From NCBI RefSeq assembly GCF_030848805.1, contig NC_092364.1, positions 22,053,447 to 22,117,446 of the forward strand: a DNA stretch of 64,000 bases, read 5' to 3'. The translations under genes and the position numbers were made by a program. Positions 1-14,100 of this stretch are shown here, one piece after another. The notes beneath the pieces were generated by a model, which saw nothing but the letters and a program-made list of their open reading frames with translations, was not told the DNA's origin and made no database searches. This DNA comes from Temnothorax longispinosus (Eukaryota; Arthropoda; Insecta; Hymenoptera; Formicidae). Each line of letters begins with the position of its first letter. Positions within the stretch are counted from its first letter, which is position 1.

Positions 1-2194
1 AATGAGAAACGTTGATGTCTATTAATAAGAAAGTTTATACACGCAGTTAAAAGTTCATACGCGCGAATATTCACGTCAAAAAATATACATAACATACTCG
101 CTTTGGAGAACTTTGTTTTTTAATGCATCGAACTTTTCCTATGAGTAAACGGAGAATGCAAATTATCCGAAAAGTTTTATCAAGAGTATATAGAACGTTT
201 CGGAAACGCTGATCTCTTTAGGCTAGTTCTATCGGCAATTATAAATATATTTCTTTAAAATTAATTTTTGAACGCCTAATATAATATCGGAGAATATTTC
301 CTATGTGAGAATGAACAATACAATACACTGGATCTAAAAGAAATTCTAGCGTGAGCTATATTTTTACTCAAATATACTTCGGTATACACTCTCGCTTGAG
401 TTTAACGCTTCAACAGTCGCAAAAAAAGCTGATGCGCATCGTCAACGGTGTGCAATACGTGGGCGAAACTGATGTCCAAGTCGATAATTCAAGGATTACA
501 AATTAAAGAAGAACTGCTGGCTTCTCCACGTCGGTAGTTCCCTCTGCTCATTGCAAGATGTGAATGTACGATTGAGGATGTACGATTTTTCAAGTTTTGC
601 AACGATAAATAATTAGTATTTTGGTATTTCAGATTATTAATTATTATATTATACTGATAAGTAACAATGCCGCGATAATTACAAAGTGAATTTATTTTCA
701 GAATGCAGAAGTTCATAGAGACACCCACAATGAAGTATCGAAGAAGCATCATCTGTTTCTATTTATTTATTTATTATAAAGAGCATTAAAAAACGTGGTA
801 TAAAAATCTGATCATGTGTAATTTATTTTTGATAATCATGTGCCACGCTTTTTTAATAAAATCGAATCGGATGCGTGAATAAATCAACTCTCATAAAAAT
901 AATTTGAAATAATTCGACAAAATGATCGTTCGATATAATCAAAATCAAACGCTCCACGCGACTGCCTAAACGGGATACGTATTGCATTCGTATGCGATGT
1001 CAGTCTCATAATTGGCAGTGAGTATTCTCGGAATACGCTACTGAGGTCCGTCTAGAGTTTATTTTTTGTTCCGATTTATTCGAGTATTTATAATACGATT
1101 CAGATTAGGCATATTACGATAGTAAGCACACGAGGGTGACGGAATATCATCGATATATGTAATGTATCTTTTTATATGTATATATATCGCACACGAGGAG
1201 AGAAGTTCTCAAGTCTATTCCGCGGTACTATCGACGAGAATATCCGAATACGCGTATTGACCGAACTGTCCATTTGCTATACGTATCTGGATACTCGCCA
1301 GATATATATGCGACTCGGGCATCTAACGCTGAAGTTATGCAGATTTTTAGAAGGATGTATATTTTTAATCTTGTTTTTTTAATAATTAATTAAACAAGAT
1401 TATCCGTATATATTTAGGAAAGTACAACAGGTAGAACATCGTGTAAAAAACCCTGCAGAAATCTCAAAGAATAAAATTTAAAAGTTTACGAAATAAGATC
1501 TGAAATAATATGAATCAAGAAAAGGTGAAATCTCGGTCGTTTTTTATTTTCTAGGCAAAACAGTGTTTTAGAGTATTATTATTATTAAAGTTTTACTAAC
1601 GTTTAAAAATATCGAACAGTCACAATTGACGAGTTTATCACGCAATGGCTTATACTTTAAGATATCCAGTTCATCATTCAGATAAAAATCTTTGATCAAT
1701 CTACAATCATCGTATTCCGTAAATAGGATATTTGTTTAGGATAAGAAGTTTATTGTTCGATCGCCCCATCTTTAGAAACCGTATTCTCGTTCCATTATTA
1801 ATTTAATTTCACGTTCATGTCTATGTTCTCTATCAACCGAAAAGTGAATGATTACTAGCAGGTCCTAGGTTCGTCTAGTTTATCTCGTACAAAAGTACGT
1901 AAACATTCATTCCCGAGAACGAGAGCACGAAGGGGGGCGAAGAATCCCACATTACGATGGGGTCATAGTCGCTCGTATAATCCGCTCGAAAAAAAACCTG
2001 GATCACTCGCCCCGCTGTTATCCCGGACATGGAAGTATCACAAGTCCGGAGATATCCGCGCGAGAATCCGCTTCCGCGACTCGTCCGACAAATTCGCACG
2101 ACGAATTTCCGTCCGTGGCGAGCGAGAAAGCGGAGGCTTAACTGCCACTTTCGTCGTCGTCGTCGGAGACTCCGCTCGTCGCAAAATTTCGCCG
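1..2194. other. AT-rich flank downstream of bs
   Basis: I see no supported gene here. The sequence is AT-rich with short open frames only. It lies 3' of the bs stop codon on the minus strand, so part of it is probably the bs 3' untranslated region. The minus strand carries AATAAA-type hexamers at about 1749-1754 and further down, but I cannot tell which is used. Confidence 0.5.
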
Positions 2195-5100
2195 TCATTT
2201 CCGATCTTTGCTCAGGTCGGAAGGCAAGTCGCCGCAGCTGGACATCGCCGCCGCTGCCGCCGCCGTCGTCGTCGTCAACGTCGTCGTCGGCGACCTGGAG
2301 GTCATCCTGGAGGTCACCGGTAAGGACAATCCCGCCGCGCTCATCGCGACGCTCAGAGGTATCGTGATGAACGGCTGGTTCGATTGCGACGAGTTCGCTA
2401 CCGGTGCTACTGTACCTATAAGGAAGCCGCAAAGGAAAATCAAATCAGACGCACCGTCACGGGGAGAAAGAAGCAACGACGCTACATTTCCTGCTCGATC
2501 TTTCCTTCTTTGCGGCCCCGCGATTGTTTTTTCCCACTTTCGATCCGTCCACGAACATGTCTTTGGAAAAACTGCTCGTTCTTTACTCGCGCATCGCGTA
2601 AAATCAAAGTGATCGATAAAACTGACGATACCATTTATACGATATCCCTCTTCTTTAAATTACTTTACTTCTGATTAATACAGTTTCCACGTACGCGTAA
2701 TTGCAATAAACTTGGAAATTGAAACCTCGATGCAATCGCAAATAATTTTACGATTGGGTCATTATTGGCGATAATACCTAACCAGATTTTCAATATTGAC
2801 TCAGTATTGGCAATCAATACACTGGGTCTAACCCAGCGTTGGATTATATAATCGGATGATAAATTGGGCCCAAAAATGGAAAATAATAATGACTCACGAA
2901 CAAATTAGGAGTATTAGGTAATACATAGATTAATTTTACGTAAAAAGGGCAAAGACCTGGAATGGCCCATCACCGCACGCCGTATTGTAATACTCGTAGA
3001 AGTAAAGAATCCGATTATTTGCCAACAATGGCTCAGTATTGAATGACAAATTCTTGGTCATAAATCGACCGAGGCTTGGCTCTACTGCAACGTCTGATGG
3101 GAAGTGTTACACATGGGGCGATTTCGCGAAAAGTTAAAGTGCATCACTATGAAATTAAAAATGATTAATTACAACGAAAAACCGTAAGTATACGATGAAA
3201 TTGGTGTTTGGCAAAAAGGTCGGACCGTTTAACCACATTCCTTGATTCGTCATTTACCGTTGCCATCCATCTCTCGCGCTCGCGCTCGCGTTTCCACCCC
3301 TTTATTATTCCTGCATCGTCTCGATGATAAATGCGCGCGCGCGCGAAACGCATTATTTATTTTCATGCCATCGGCTGCAACGAGCAGCTCTCGTTATGTT
3401 AATTTATTAGTCATAATCTCGCGCGTCCGGTAGGCAATTGTCAGCCGATGTTAACGCCGGTGATTCAGACGAAGCTCAGAGAGCGATTTCCGCGAGTCCG
3501 CCGTAGTCTCCGACATACATAAGAACCGATATTCCTCTCGCGAATCGTGCCCGAGTACCCTCGCCTCTCGCGCGTAAGGGCATGTCGAAATGCGTATACC
3601 GCGCGCGACATTGCGTAAACCCCCGCGACTCGCGTTCCTCTGCGGCAGCGCGAAAGAAAACCTACCTCCGTCTTGAGATATTTGCACCGGTTGCCCGTTT
3701 TGTCCTATGCCGAGCAAGACCCCTGGACTGGGCGAATAAATGACACTCTGAGGCACCTGGTACATAATCCCTGCAGAGAACGAAGGCACATTTCCTAGGA
3801 AAGCAAAGAGGAATTGAGCGTGTGAGTGGTTGTAAGCCGCCGGACGCGATCGGCGCGATATTTCCCGCGAGGAAACGCCCTGCGGGAGGTACGCACGTGC
3901 GAGCGTACACCTGACATAAAAGTCCGCGGTTTGGATATATATTTTAAAATATTTTATATATTTTATATACTCTCCCTTTCCCCCGCGAGACATCCACGAA
4001 TTACGTGACGAATTTACTCCGTTTTTCTGAGCGGAGAATCTACGAGCGAAACGTACCTTATATCCGAGAATGGACGTGAGATACCAATGACGTAAAATAC
4101 AGAGAGAGGCTCCGCGTATATCCCTTATTTGTATCGAAATTGTGAAATGCATCGTCCGACGTTAAAGTTAAACTTGTTTTCTCTCCCTCGGTACAGATGT
4201 ATATCGTTGAGAAAAACTTAGGAATGGCGGGGCCGAGTCGAGACTTGAAACCGGACCACCCAAGTGCGAATCTGCGCTCTGATTCACCATATCTCCATGA
4301 ATTATTACATTTCGTGTGTATGCGTGTTTCTTAGCGATATACGATAAACTTTCAATCATTAACAAAAGAAAATAATTAAAAAAAAAATAACAGCCGGGCG
4401 CGCGCGATCTATGAGATCGTTTATCGGGAGTAAGATTAGCAATCTTTTCAAATTGATGTAGATATTTGTGAAATATAGTGTCGTAAAGTTGTTGAAAATA
4501 TAGCATATCTTAAATTTACAATCTATTGCATTCAACGTTTCCAATTAGTTATTTCATATTTAACGCTCAACAGTTTGTCAATCAAGACGCGAATAGAACT
4601 CTTGGTAACGATAAGATATAGGCGTTAGTTCGTATTAATGGCAAACATTCCTCTTTAAGCGTATTCTGTACTTGGAAATAAGTAACGTTACTTGCTAATA
4701 TATTATCCCCCGAATTTTTCCTTATGTACTCATTGCAGTCAGATTACGAATCTGTTACATATAGTCTTCGCAAAACTATTATACATTAGTACTCGCTAAC
4801 TCGGTACGAAAGGCGTCTGTACTTAATATTCAAAAACTCTCTCAAGAACAACTCTATGTAGAGGTATATATGTTTTTGCCTGGAAAAAACGTCTTCCCGC
4901 GTGCGCTTTCTACATATTCCAAAACCATCCAACCGAACGAACGCGCGCCTAATTAAAGGTGGCCTGGCGCGATACACATCCGTCCATTTGCCCGATAACG
5001 ATGAGATCTCTCGCACGCGCCTTCGTTATACCGCCAGAGATATATTACGCATTCGTCGGCCTCTCGTATATAAAATAAGGTATATAAAATAAAAGTCGAC

Positions 5101-8100
5101 GGGCCGGCTACCGTCGAATTCGCGTGGCCGACGCCGACGGGAGCGACGGCCGCGACCGGTCGGCCGAGTCGCGAGGGGGGTGAAGAAAAAAAAAGCGCGA
5201 TCGCGACGCGGCGATCGGTTAAGCAGGACGGTAGAATGGCATCCACGCGACGCATTAGCATCGATATTTATGTGTACACCTGCGCACGCTCGCGCGCGCT
5301 CTTTGCGGAGCGCGGCGCGGCGCGGACGGAGCGGCTTTCGACCGGATCCTACTTCCCAGTTAGGCAGCACGGTTGCCGTCTAAGTTTGGTCATCGCCGTG
5401 CCGCGCGCGACTGCTTGCGTACTCCCTACACGGATAACGCCGTCATCGCTCGCACGCCTTTCGCATTTTAAACGTCCTCTCTCCCTCCACAGCCACCTCC
5501 CTCCCACCTTTTCTCACGCTTCGCTCCCTCTTTCGCCGTCTCCTCCTCCTCCTCCTGCTCCTCCGCGCACCGAGTGTGTGCGTACACACGCGTATGTTTA
5601 CCCCGCCCGCGCTCGCTCACCTCCGTCCGACCGACCAGCTGTTCGCTATCAACGCGCGTTGAGGTCAAGCGCGACGCGAATGGTATCGGCGACAATTAGA
5701 TGCGATTAGCATACAAACGGCGCGAAGGAGGGCGACCGCCGAGTGCCGACACGCTCGATCTCGGATCGTCCTTAATCGCGATCTTGATAATTCGAATGCG
5801 GAAACGCGTCTCTTTTTGGCGCAAAGAGAAAAGATCGGGATAACGTGCGGCATCGCGCTACGAAAAATTTACCCCACGCGCGGCCCCAGTTTACGTTTAT
5901 ATAAAACATAATACGTCTCGCGCGACTTCCAACATAATACGGATTTGCAAAACGCGCGTTGCATGAAAATTAGTTAAAAAATGGATTACGTGGGAGGCCT
6001 GCCTCGCCATGTGGAGCAGCGAAAGGTATATCGTGAATAATCGCGCGGCCGTGAATGACAGAAAATCGACGTAACCGCAGAACTTAATCTAAATGAACCT
6101 TGCGCAAACTCGGGCGGCTAATGATGCCCGCGCGGTGGCAAATGATACGGTATTCAAAAGTGCTCCGTTTCTCTTGCGGAGAGAACTTCTCCGCGAACCT
6201 TGTTGACTCTGCAAGTGCACGACTCAACGAGATCGAATCAAATGCGAGGGTGCCATTTTTATCCGACCTACGTTTCCTTTCCGCATATTATATTTCCGAG
6301 GACGCTATAATTTTCATCATTTTCAACAAAAATATCGCGATAGAGAAGCTGTACATTGATTCTATAGCGCTTAGTCATATAAATGAAAAAAATGCATGAT
6401 TTTTCATAATTTCAATACAAACGCGTAGGAAATAACGTCCAAGATCCAAGAGAAACACACGACGGAATTAAAGCAGACTACGTATACATCCGTTTATCTT
6501 CATCGAGACTTCAACTTCCTGTGCGTGAATCCTGAACATTTCTCTTTCATACTAGATGCATTTCGTACCTGATCTTGTTCGCTCGTATATGTACAATGAC
6601 AATTAAAAACAGTTCTTGCTCTCGTATTCGCGACCTTCGCGACGAATGCTATATGATACTAGCCGTATCTTAATTTTTGAGAAAGCGTACAATATTCCTC
6701 GCGTACCAAGACTCTCATTGTCAGAGGGGAGGACGAGAAGCCCAGACTTTACGAATTCTGATCCAAGCACAGCCGTCCCCCAGCGGCGATCCTACGGCGG
6801 CCGCGCGCGAGACTCACCCGAGTGATTGTTCTTGAGAGGATCCTTAGGGACGACGGGAGAGTCGCCGTCGCTGCTCTCGGCGTCGCTCTCGTTGGCGCAG
6901 ACGTCGGACCTCGGCGACGCGCCCTCCTCCTGAAACCGAGAAAAGCGGCATTATCGAGGATCCGTCTCGAATCCGCGGATCGTTGTCAACGGGGCGAGGG
7001 CGGGATCGGAGCGGGTGGATCACGCGAGGGGGTACCTATTCTCGCGAGAGGGGGATCTTGGTGCGAATGACAACAAACAGCGACGCGCGAGCGAGGAAAC
7101 GTGGATACGCTGCCGAACGTTACGTATATACGTATACGTACAAACGTGCGTATATACCTCTACCTATCTACCTACCTACCTACCTACCTACCAACCTACC
7201 TACCTACCTACCTACCTAGCGGACGCAGAGAGAGATGCGCGAGCATCTTGTCCGCGCTCCTTATATGGCCATCTCTCGCGGACTCCACTCGCGCGAGTGC
7301 GCGCGATGCACCCGCGAAAAAGAGGCATCCTCTTCGCGAATTCGCTCGCGACCCCTCGGGGTCGGGGGAGCGCTTCTCGCACACGAGACTTTCCCGCCCC
7401 CGACGTTTCCTCTTTGATCTCGCTTCGCGTGTGGAGAACAGAGTCAGCTCGCGCGGCGCCGACAAGCGGAAAAGTACGAGTGCATGCGAGCGCTTCTCGC
7501 CGCACGTTTCTCATTCCTTCGAGTAAATACAGTGAGATTTGGGTTTGCCATTCGGTTAAATGCTGACAACCATGATTTATTTATCTTTCTTTCATGAAAA
7601 TCGGAATAGCTATGATTGACGTATTAGATGTGAGAGAAACCCTAAACAATGCACTTTACTGTTACAGTTTTACTCGCAAGTATTATAGCCGATCGATTTT
7701 TCTCTTTTGCAATAAAAGTCAAAACGCAAGACCTCTTCGCTCCTTTTCATCGTAAGAAATTAAACGCCTTTATTCTCCTCGCCTCCAACGACACTTTCAG
7801 TCACATAGCATACATATAGTTGTGTACAGATTGGACCGCAGAAAATTAATTTCCTGAATATCCTCAGTTACATTGTACGTATACTCTATTGTTAAGGATC
7901 TGTCGAGTTAAACGAGAACACACGTTTTCCGTCTTGCAATTTGCGCCGATCACCGTCCTCCGATCCAGCGATGGCTGGAATGCGCGCGTGTGCGAGTCGC
8001 ATGCTCGTCGAATCGTCCGCGGGAAAGTGCGGTAGCAATTGGAAAGCTCGCAAAAGCCGTGGCGGCGACGAACGCACGCGGCCGCGGCCGCGTTCTCTCG

Positions 8101-11100
8101 CTTCCGCGCCGTTTCTCACACCGCTTTTCCTACCCCGCCATTTACCGCGGAACAGGCAGGAGGGTGTGTGCGTGTATGTGTAGAGAAGGCGCGACAAAAA
8201 GCAACATTCCTGACTCTTAACTCGGGCTCTATATAAGTGTCTGCCATCGCGAACATTGCCTGTATATGGCGACAACCGGGCTTTGACAAAGGTGACCGTA
8301 TATGGAACTCCGCTTCCACCTTTCGTGCGTGCGTACGTGCGTACGTGCGTGAGTGCGCGGGGTCTCTCTCTCTCTTTCAGTCTCCCTCGCGGAGGCATCT
8401 CGAGGCCCCGTTCTCTATTCCTCTCTCTTTCTCTCCCTCCCTCGCTTTTGCCCTCTCTCTTCTGCCCGCTCGTGAGAGGCGATACACCTGGATGAGCGTC
8501 TTCTTCGTCTGCAACCCCGGCGAACGAACAAACGAACGAACAAATGACGGCATTCGCGGGCAAATCATAAACCGTACTTTGACCCCACGGTATCTATTGC
8601 CCTCGGGATATCAAAAACTCCATGCGCATTTCCGGTACCACTGGTACCAGGCATATCTCCGGTACGCGAGCGCCATCGGCGAATAGGGTGCACCCTCGCA
8701 GTTGAAGAAATAAACGAAGAATCACCGGAAAGGTCGGTGAAAAATTTATTACAAAAAGTATCGCGATAAATACTAATTTCTGGCAATTTGTAAATTGACT
8801 TTTTTTTTCTTTGAAAAACAAAATGGAGAACAATCTTATGGCGGGGGCATTCGGTACGTCGAAGAAGACTGAGGATCTTCGTAAGCTGCATGTCGTATAT
8901 GCCATTTTGATGACGTGCGTTTCTTACCCTTTAACTTCTACTTCCGCTTCCTTTAAGCGGGCATCGGGCGCTCGTTGTTGAACTTTATTTTCGAAAATCG
9001 TATACAAACGGAACAGTTGGATAAAGATAAGAGAACGTCACGTCGATTAACGTAAAATGAAATCATGGAGACATTCAGGCGCATCATTATTTTGTATTTT
9101 GAGATACAATATTTCGTAATCTGCATTAATTGTTACTTACTATTAACGCTCGTCTCTATGTGCTATAGAAAAAAACGTGCGATAAAAATTACCTGCATCC
9201 ATTGCGTAATGCGATGTAACGCGTCTGCTATTCACAGTATTTCGACGGCTTTCTTTAAATGATTTCGATTCTTCTTGACATTTTATTTCAATCGCCACGC
9301 GAATGTCATCGACATGTTTCGCTAATCGAAATCATGTTAGGCGATCAAAGATCGACGCTTGTCTATGTTCGTGCACATGTATTGTTATTGTTAGTTAATT
9401 GGTAAAAAAAAAATACATTAAGCGATGGCCGAATGCCTCTGTTAAAAATATATCGAGTATATTATTTCGATTGAAACGCAAACCTACCTTGCCTACTTTG
9501 CGCTTTCGTCCGCGCGCGCGCGTCTTTCATCTTCGAGCATCAAATGACATTATTTTCCAGAATATGCAATAATATAATTGGACTCTCGATATAACTTACA
9601 TAGTGATTCTAACGCAACGTTAGAAATAAAGGAATCCCTAACACACCGCGGAATGTTTCTGGACCTCTAAATATATCCCGAACCAGATTGTCAAAAATAG
9701 GCATATGTCGGGCCCGTGGCCGAAACGCGAAATATAAGATTGTAACATCTCCGTTTACCAATGCTCGTGCTTCAGAATCTTTTACCGCGAGAAGGATTCA
9801 ACGAAGCGTTTCGACAAACATCGGAACAAGTTTATACCGATTTAACGAACACATCTGCCGAATTATTTTACGATAATGACAGCATTTTCAACGAATTATC
9901 AATAATTATCTAAAAGTTTTACATATTATTATCCGAAAGATTTACGTATATATCGTGAAAAATATTTTTCTACACTTTTTTATATATTTTTGTGAGAACT
10001 TTAATATATTTCCACTCAAATTTTGTTACTAGAAAGTCGAAAGCATATACCTATTATCCCGCGTAAGATAGAAATTTTTTCACAGCTATTTTAATGCAAA
10101 GATTATTTAAGTTAATACAATTTGTTCAGAAAACTATAAATTTTGAGAGATACCTACCTGGTTCGCGAGAGCAAAACTTGACATCATGCGCAATGAGAAT
10201 CTATCAGTAGAAAATCAAGTCACTTGATCGCAGGGACTATATTGTTAAAGACAAAGGTGAAATTTGTGTGTGTGCGTGTGTCTTCATAGGTCTTCATAAA
10301 AATATATAAATATTATCACAGTATTTTTTACAGTTACTATGCTATGTACAAAAATGCCAAAATACAAACTAATAATGTGAAAAAGCCGCATTATTCGCAG
10401 ATTATATCGTCAAAAACATAATCAATATTATTATTAATATTATTATTATTTGTACTCTCTGCATGTCGAGACGCGCGATAGATTACAATTTCTACATGTC
10501 TATTTGAGGCCTAAAAAGGCCCTCGCTCTCGGCCTCGCTTCTCTTTCTACCTTTGTCTTCTCTTCAGTTCTCTTTTTCACGATATAATACAGAATATCAG
10601 CAAACAATACATACACACGTACGCATGCACAATATCGACGAACGGATCGATACGGGATATGGAGAGATTGGAGAGGGGGCTGGATTAAATTAAAAGGTGT
10701 AATCTAAATACTAGCTACTTATTCTGCGAGAAAAGACAATCCAAATAACTACACATGCCAGTACACAACACATTACACAGCAAACAATAAAAGAAAGAAA
10801 CAATGGACGATACACAACGATGCTCAATAAAAAAAAGGGATGCGTAACAGTATTAAGCGTGCACCGCCGAATTCGCACCCACACCACACCGATTCGGTGA
10901 ATCAAATATCATCGTAGAACAATTTCTTCTAATAGGGATCTTTGCTCCTCGATAAGATCAACGGAGATAAGTAAGTGCATCCAATCTCTCTCGCAAAGAG
11001 AGAAAGAAAAGAGTATTTTCTGCAACGCTTATAAAATACACGATACCAATAAGAGTACCGATGCCAACATCACGACCAATGTCAGCTTACAATAACGGTA

Positions 11101-14100
11101 TGCGTACACTGCTGCACTTTTGTTTCTAATAAATAAAATATATTGATCGCCTCAATAAATAATACGATTTAATTTAAATTAAAAAAAAAGTAAAAAAAAA
11201 AGAACAAAAGACAAAGAGAAAACTGAGAGAGCTGTTGGATGAACGAGTGCTAAACAAAGTACTCGATGTTTCATTAGCCAGATAGCAAAACGCCTGTCAT
11301 GTTTACGAAATATGTCCGCAAACTCGTGTTTGACGTGAGTGTTGCGCAAATAACATGTAAAACTGCATCCGCAAATGCTCAGTAACAATATTGAATTTGT
11401 TTCAAACAACGGTTTATTCAATGTCTGTTACATTTTTGCAGCAACTGTTTATCCCCAAAGACTCCATTGATGTACAGTTTATATAATATTGATGGAAACA
11501 ATTTACATATGTTGCTGCAAAAGCACCATAAGTATGAATCCTAGGCGAAGCTACGATTCATGTTTACGCAATGTTCGTAGCAACTACATAAATTGTCTTC
11601 AACACGTTTGCATGATTTTTCATACTCACGTTTCGCTATCTGAGTAATTTTTCACCGAGTAATTGATCACACGACGCTACGCTACGTACCTATAATCTAC
11701 GATATAATTAATTAATTAATTAATCCATTAAGTGATCCATTCTTTTCCTCGCAATGTCTTTCTATTGCACGGTGACTCTCGTCGATGCATACTACTGTAT
11801 TTCATCTACGCCGAGGGGTTTGGACTTGGCCTAACCACAGAGATTCACCCGTAGGGAGACCGATATTGACCGATACTCGTCCCATCGAATCTTACAATCC
11901 GCTCGTGATCTCGGAGATCATCGATCGTGGACGAGCCATCCGTGATTCGCTCCTGGGAACGCTGACAGGGGACTTGCGTTCGTTCGTTAGGCAAAATCGT
12001 CTCAAGCGGAAACCACTCTCTATTTTTCATATTTCGACGATACAACGCGCTTCCGCCCTTCCACCCCTTTCGCGCGCGGGAGCGCAAAATTCGAAGCACG
12101 CAATATTTGATCGAGATTCACCGATATACATACATATATAGGTATGCATATAACGTATGGATATATATAAAATATATTTAAGTAAAAACGTGTCGAGAGA
12201 TTGGACTAGATTTGCGCGCGCGTCATCAGTCGTAGTCATGTACGACCAAACGAAGAATACTCGATCGCAAGGGAAGCCTACAATCCTCCTTTCGCGCGTC
12301 CGCCGCGTATATAATTCAATAAATACCATACGTGACTCTACGGCACGCTCGCCGGCGCGATTCAACGTCTAGCGGGAAATTACGTCAGTGGTACATGCGA
12401 TATCCGAAGAGAAAATTATTTCGGTATCTAAAAACCGCGCGCGGCTTCGCGTCGGTGTATGCTAAAATAGTTGTACGCCGTATATTTCACGGGAGAGCCG
12501 AGTTAATTGTGAAAAATAAACGAAACACACGCATCAAAAGTTTGCGATATTGAGACATATTTAAAAAATGTCAAATATGTAATACGCAATTTGAACGGTG
12601 ATTTACTTCATTTTTGGAGCCATTTGGCTGATAACATTCGTTAAATTGAACCTTTTTAATCATCAATCTTTGATAAAAAAAAAAAAGATTTCTGAACGCG
12701 CGCCGCATGACGTTTCATAAATAATTGCGCGATAATTGTCGCGATAACCGTTGCTCTTTGTACGTGACATAACATACACAAATTTATGACAAACATTATT
12801 ACTCGCGTCGTTCTATCAAACCGAACCCACCCACGGTGAGCATAACGAGACGCGAGAGATAAGTCTCCTCTCTCTCTTCGGAATACATTCGGACTCACGG
12901 ACTCGCGATACAACGACGCGTCTCACAGCAACGTCGGTATCGCGTTAATACTCGCGACGCGATCTCTTCGATTGCACCGATTTTTCAACGTCTTAAAAGT
13001 TAAAACGTGAAATGCGGCGGAAACGGGGGACGGAGCGCGAAGGGCCGACGAGCGGCGAGCGCGTACTACCGTTGGGGGTGCGAGTGCGACATATGGGGAT
13101 GATAGGCGGCGTGATGGGGCGGCAGGGGCGAGGGACATGATTGCTGGTATGGGCCTCCGGCGAGCATCGGGCCCGGGCTCGAGCACGGGACGAGGTGCGA
13201 GGTCGGCGATGCGGCGGCGGCTGCCGCCGCCGCGTGTGCATGCGCTATGAGGTGCGCGTGCTGCGCGTGCGAGGGTGGCGCGTGCTGCGAGCCCGGCGGC
13301 GGCGGTGGCGGCGGCTGCGGATGGGCCCCCGCGGTCGGGCCGCCCGCTGGCCCGCTACCGGGCCCGGCACCAGGATAGCCGGCGTGCAGCGAGCCACCGT
13401 GCGGCGAGCCGTACACCAGTTGCCTTACTTTCTGCTCGTCGTCGGCGATGTTGTACGTCAGCTCGGTCTCCTCGAAGCCGGTCGCCGACATCCTCTGGTC
13501 GCCCGACGAGCCCGACGGCGGTGGGTCCGGACTGTTGAGACACGTCTGGATCAGCGCCTTCCCGGCGTCACTCGTGATCATCGGTTGTAGCTTGCGCGTC
13601 GCGAACGTGTACACGTGCCCGGTCTCGCTCGCCACCAGTAACATCACCTGCGTCCCGGTCAACGTCGACAGCTCGTACGCCTGCAAATGTGTCAAATCGA
13701 CAGCTCGTTAATTCTCCGAGGAAACGGATTTACTTGTTTCATACTCACACTCACGCACACATATCACATATATCCAGACATTTTACATATAGTATTGTTA
13801 CTTATTCGTATAACCAGTTTAGTCAGTTTCTCCTTTTTGAGCTTTTTGCATAATAGACTGGAAAAAAGCACAAATGTATTTATTTTACAAACATATTTAT
13901 TGCGAATACGATCTGTTATTTTGCTGCGTGAGATATTCTTTTTGCGTAACGTGTTTTACGATAAACTGTTGCAACGTTTCACACTGATGCTCGACTCATA
14001 AAATAACAGAATATGTGTGCCTCATTCGGTAAATAGAAGATTAAACATCAATGGGGGAGCTATATAATATCAACGTAACACATTGAATACTAACGTGAAA

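Larger units (their letters stand above)
6930..13428. other. bs intron 2 (excluding the read-through tail)
   Basis: Large intron of bs. It mixes GC-rich stretches (7.0-7.5 and 8.0-8.6 kb, including a GTGC-type microsatellite near 8330-8355) with AT-rich DNA (9-12 kb). Open frames here are short or low-complexity, and none carries a recognisable domain. The alternative bs tail occupies 13066-13428. Confidence 0.45.

Noticed and set aside
2208..2612. 134-codon plus-strand frame opposite the last bs exon
   Set aside because: It is antisense to the bs exon that carries the SRF C-terminal motif. Its Ala/Val runs are the mirror of the triplet repeat on the other strand, and there is no splice or start support.
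5236..5709. 157-codon frame in the CpG-rich part of bs intron 3
   Set aside because: Low-complexity Arg/Ser/Pro sequence with overlapping open frames on both strands; explained by high GC content and lack of A/T-rich stops.
7015..7566. 183-codon frame spanning the (CTAC)n microsatellite
   Set aside because: The YLPT repeat is translated microsatellite; the rest has no domain and other frames are equally open.
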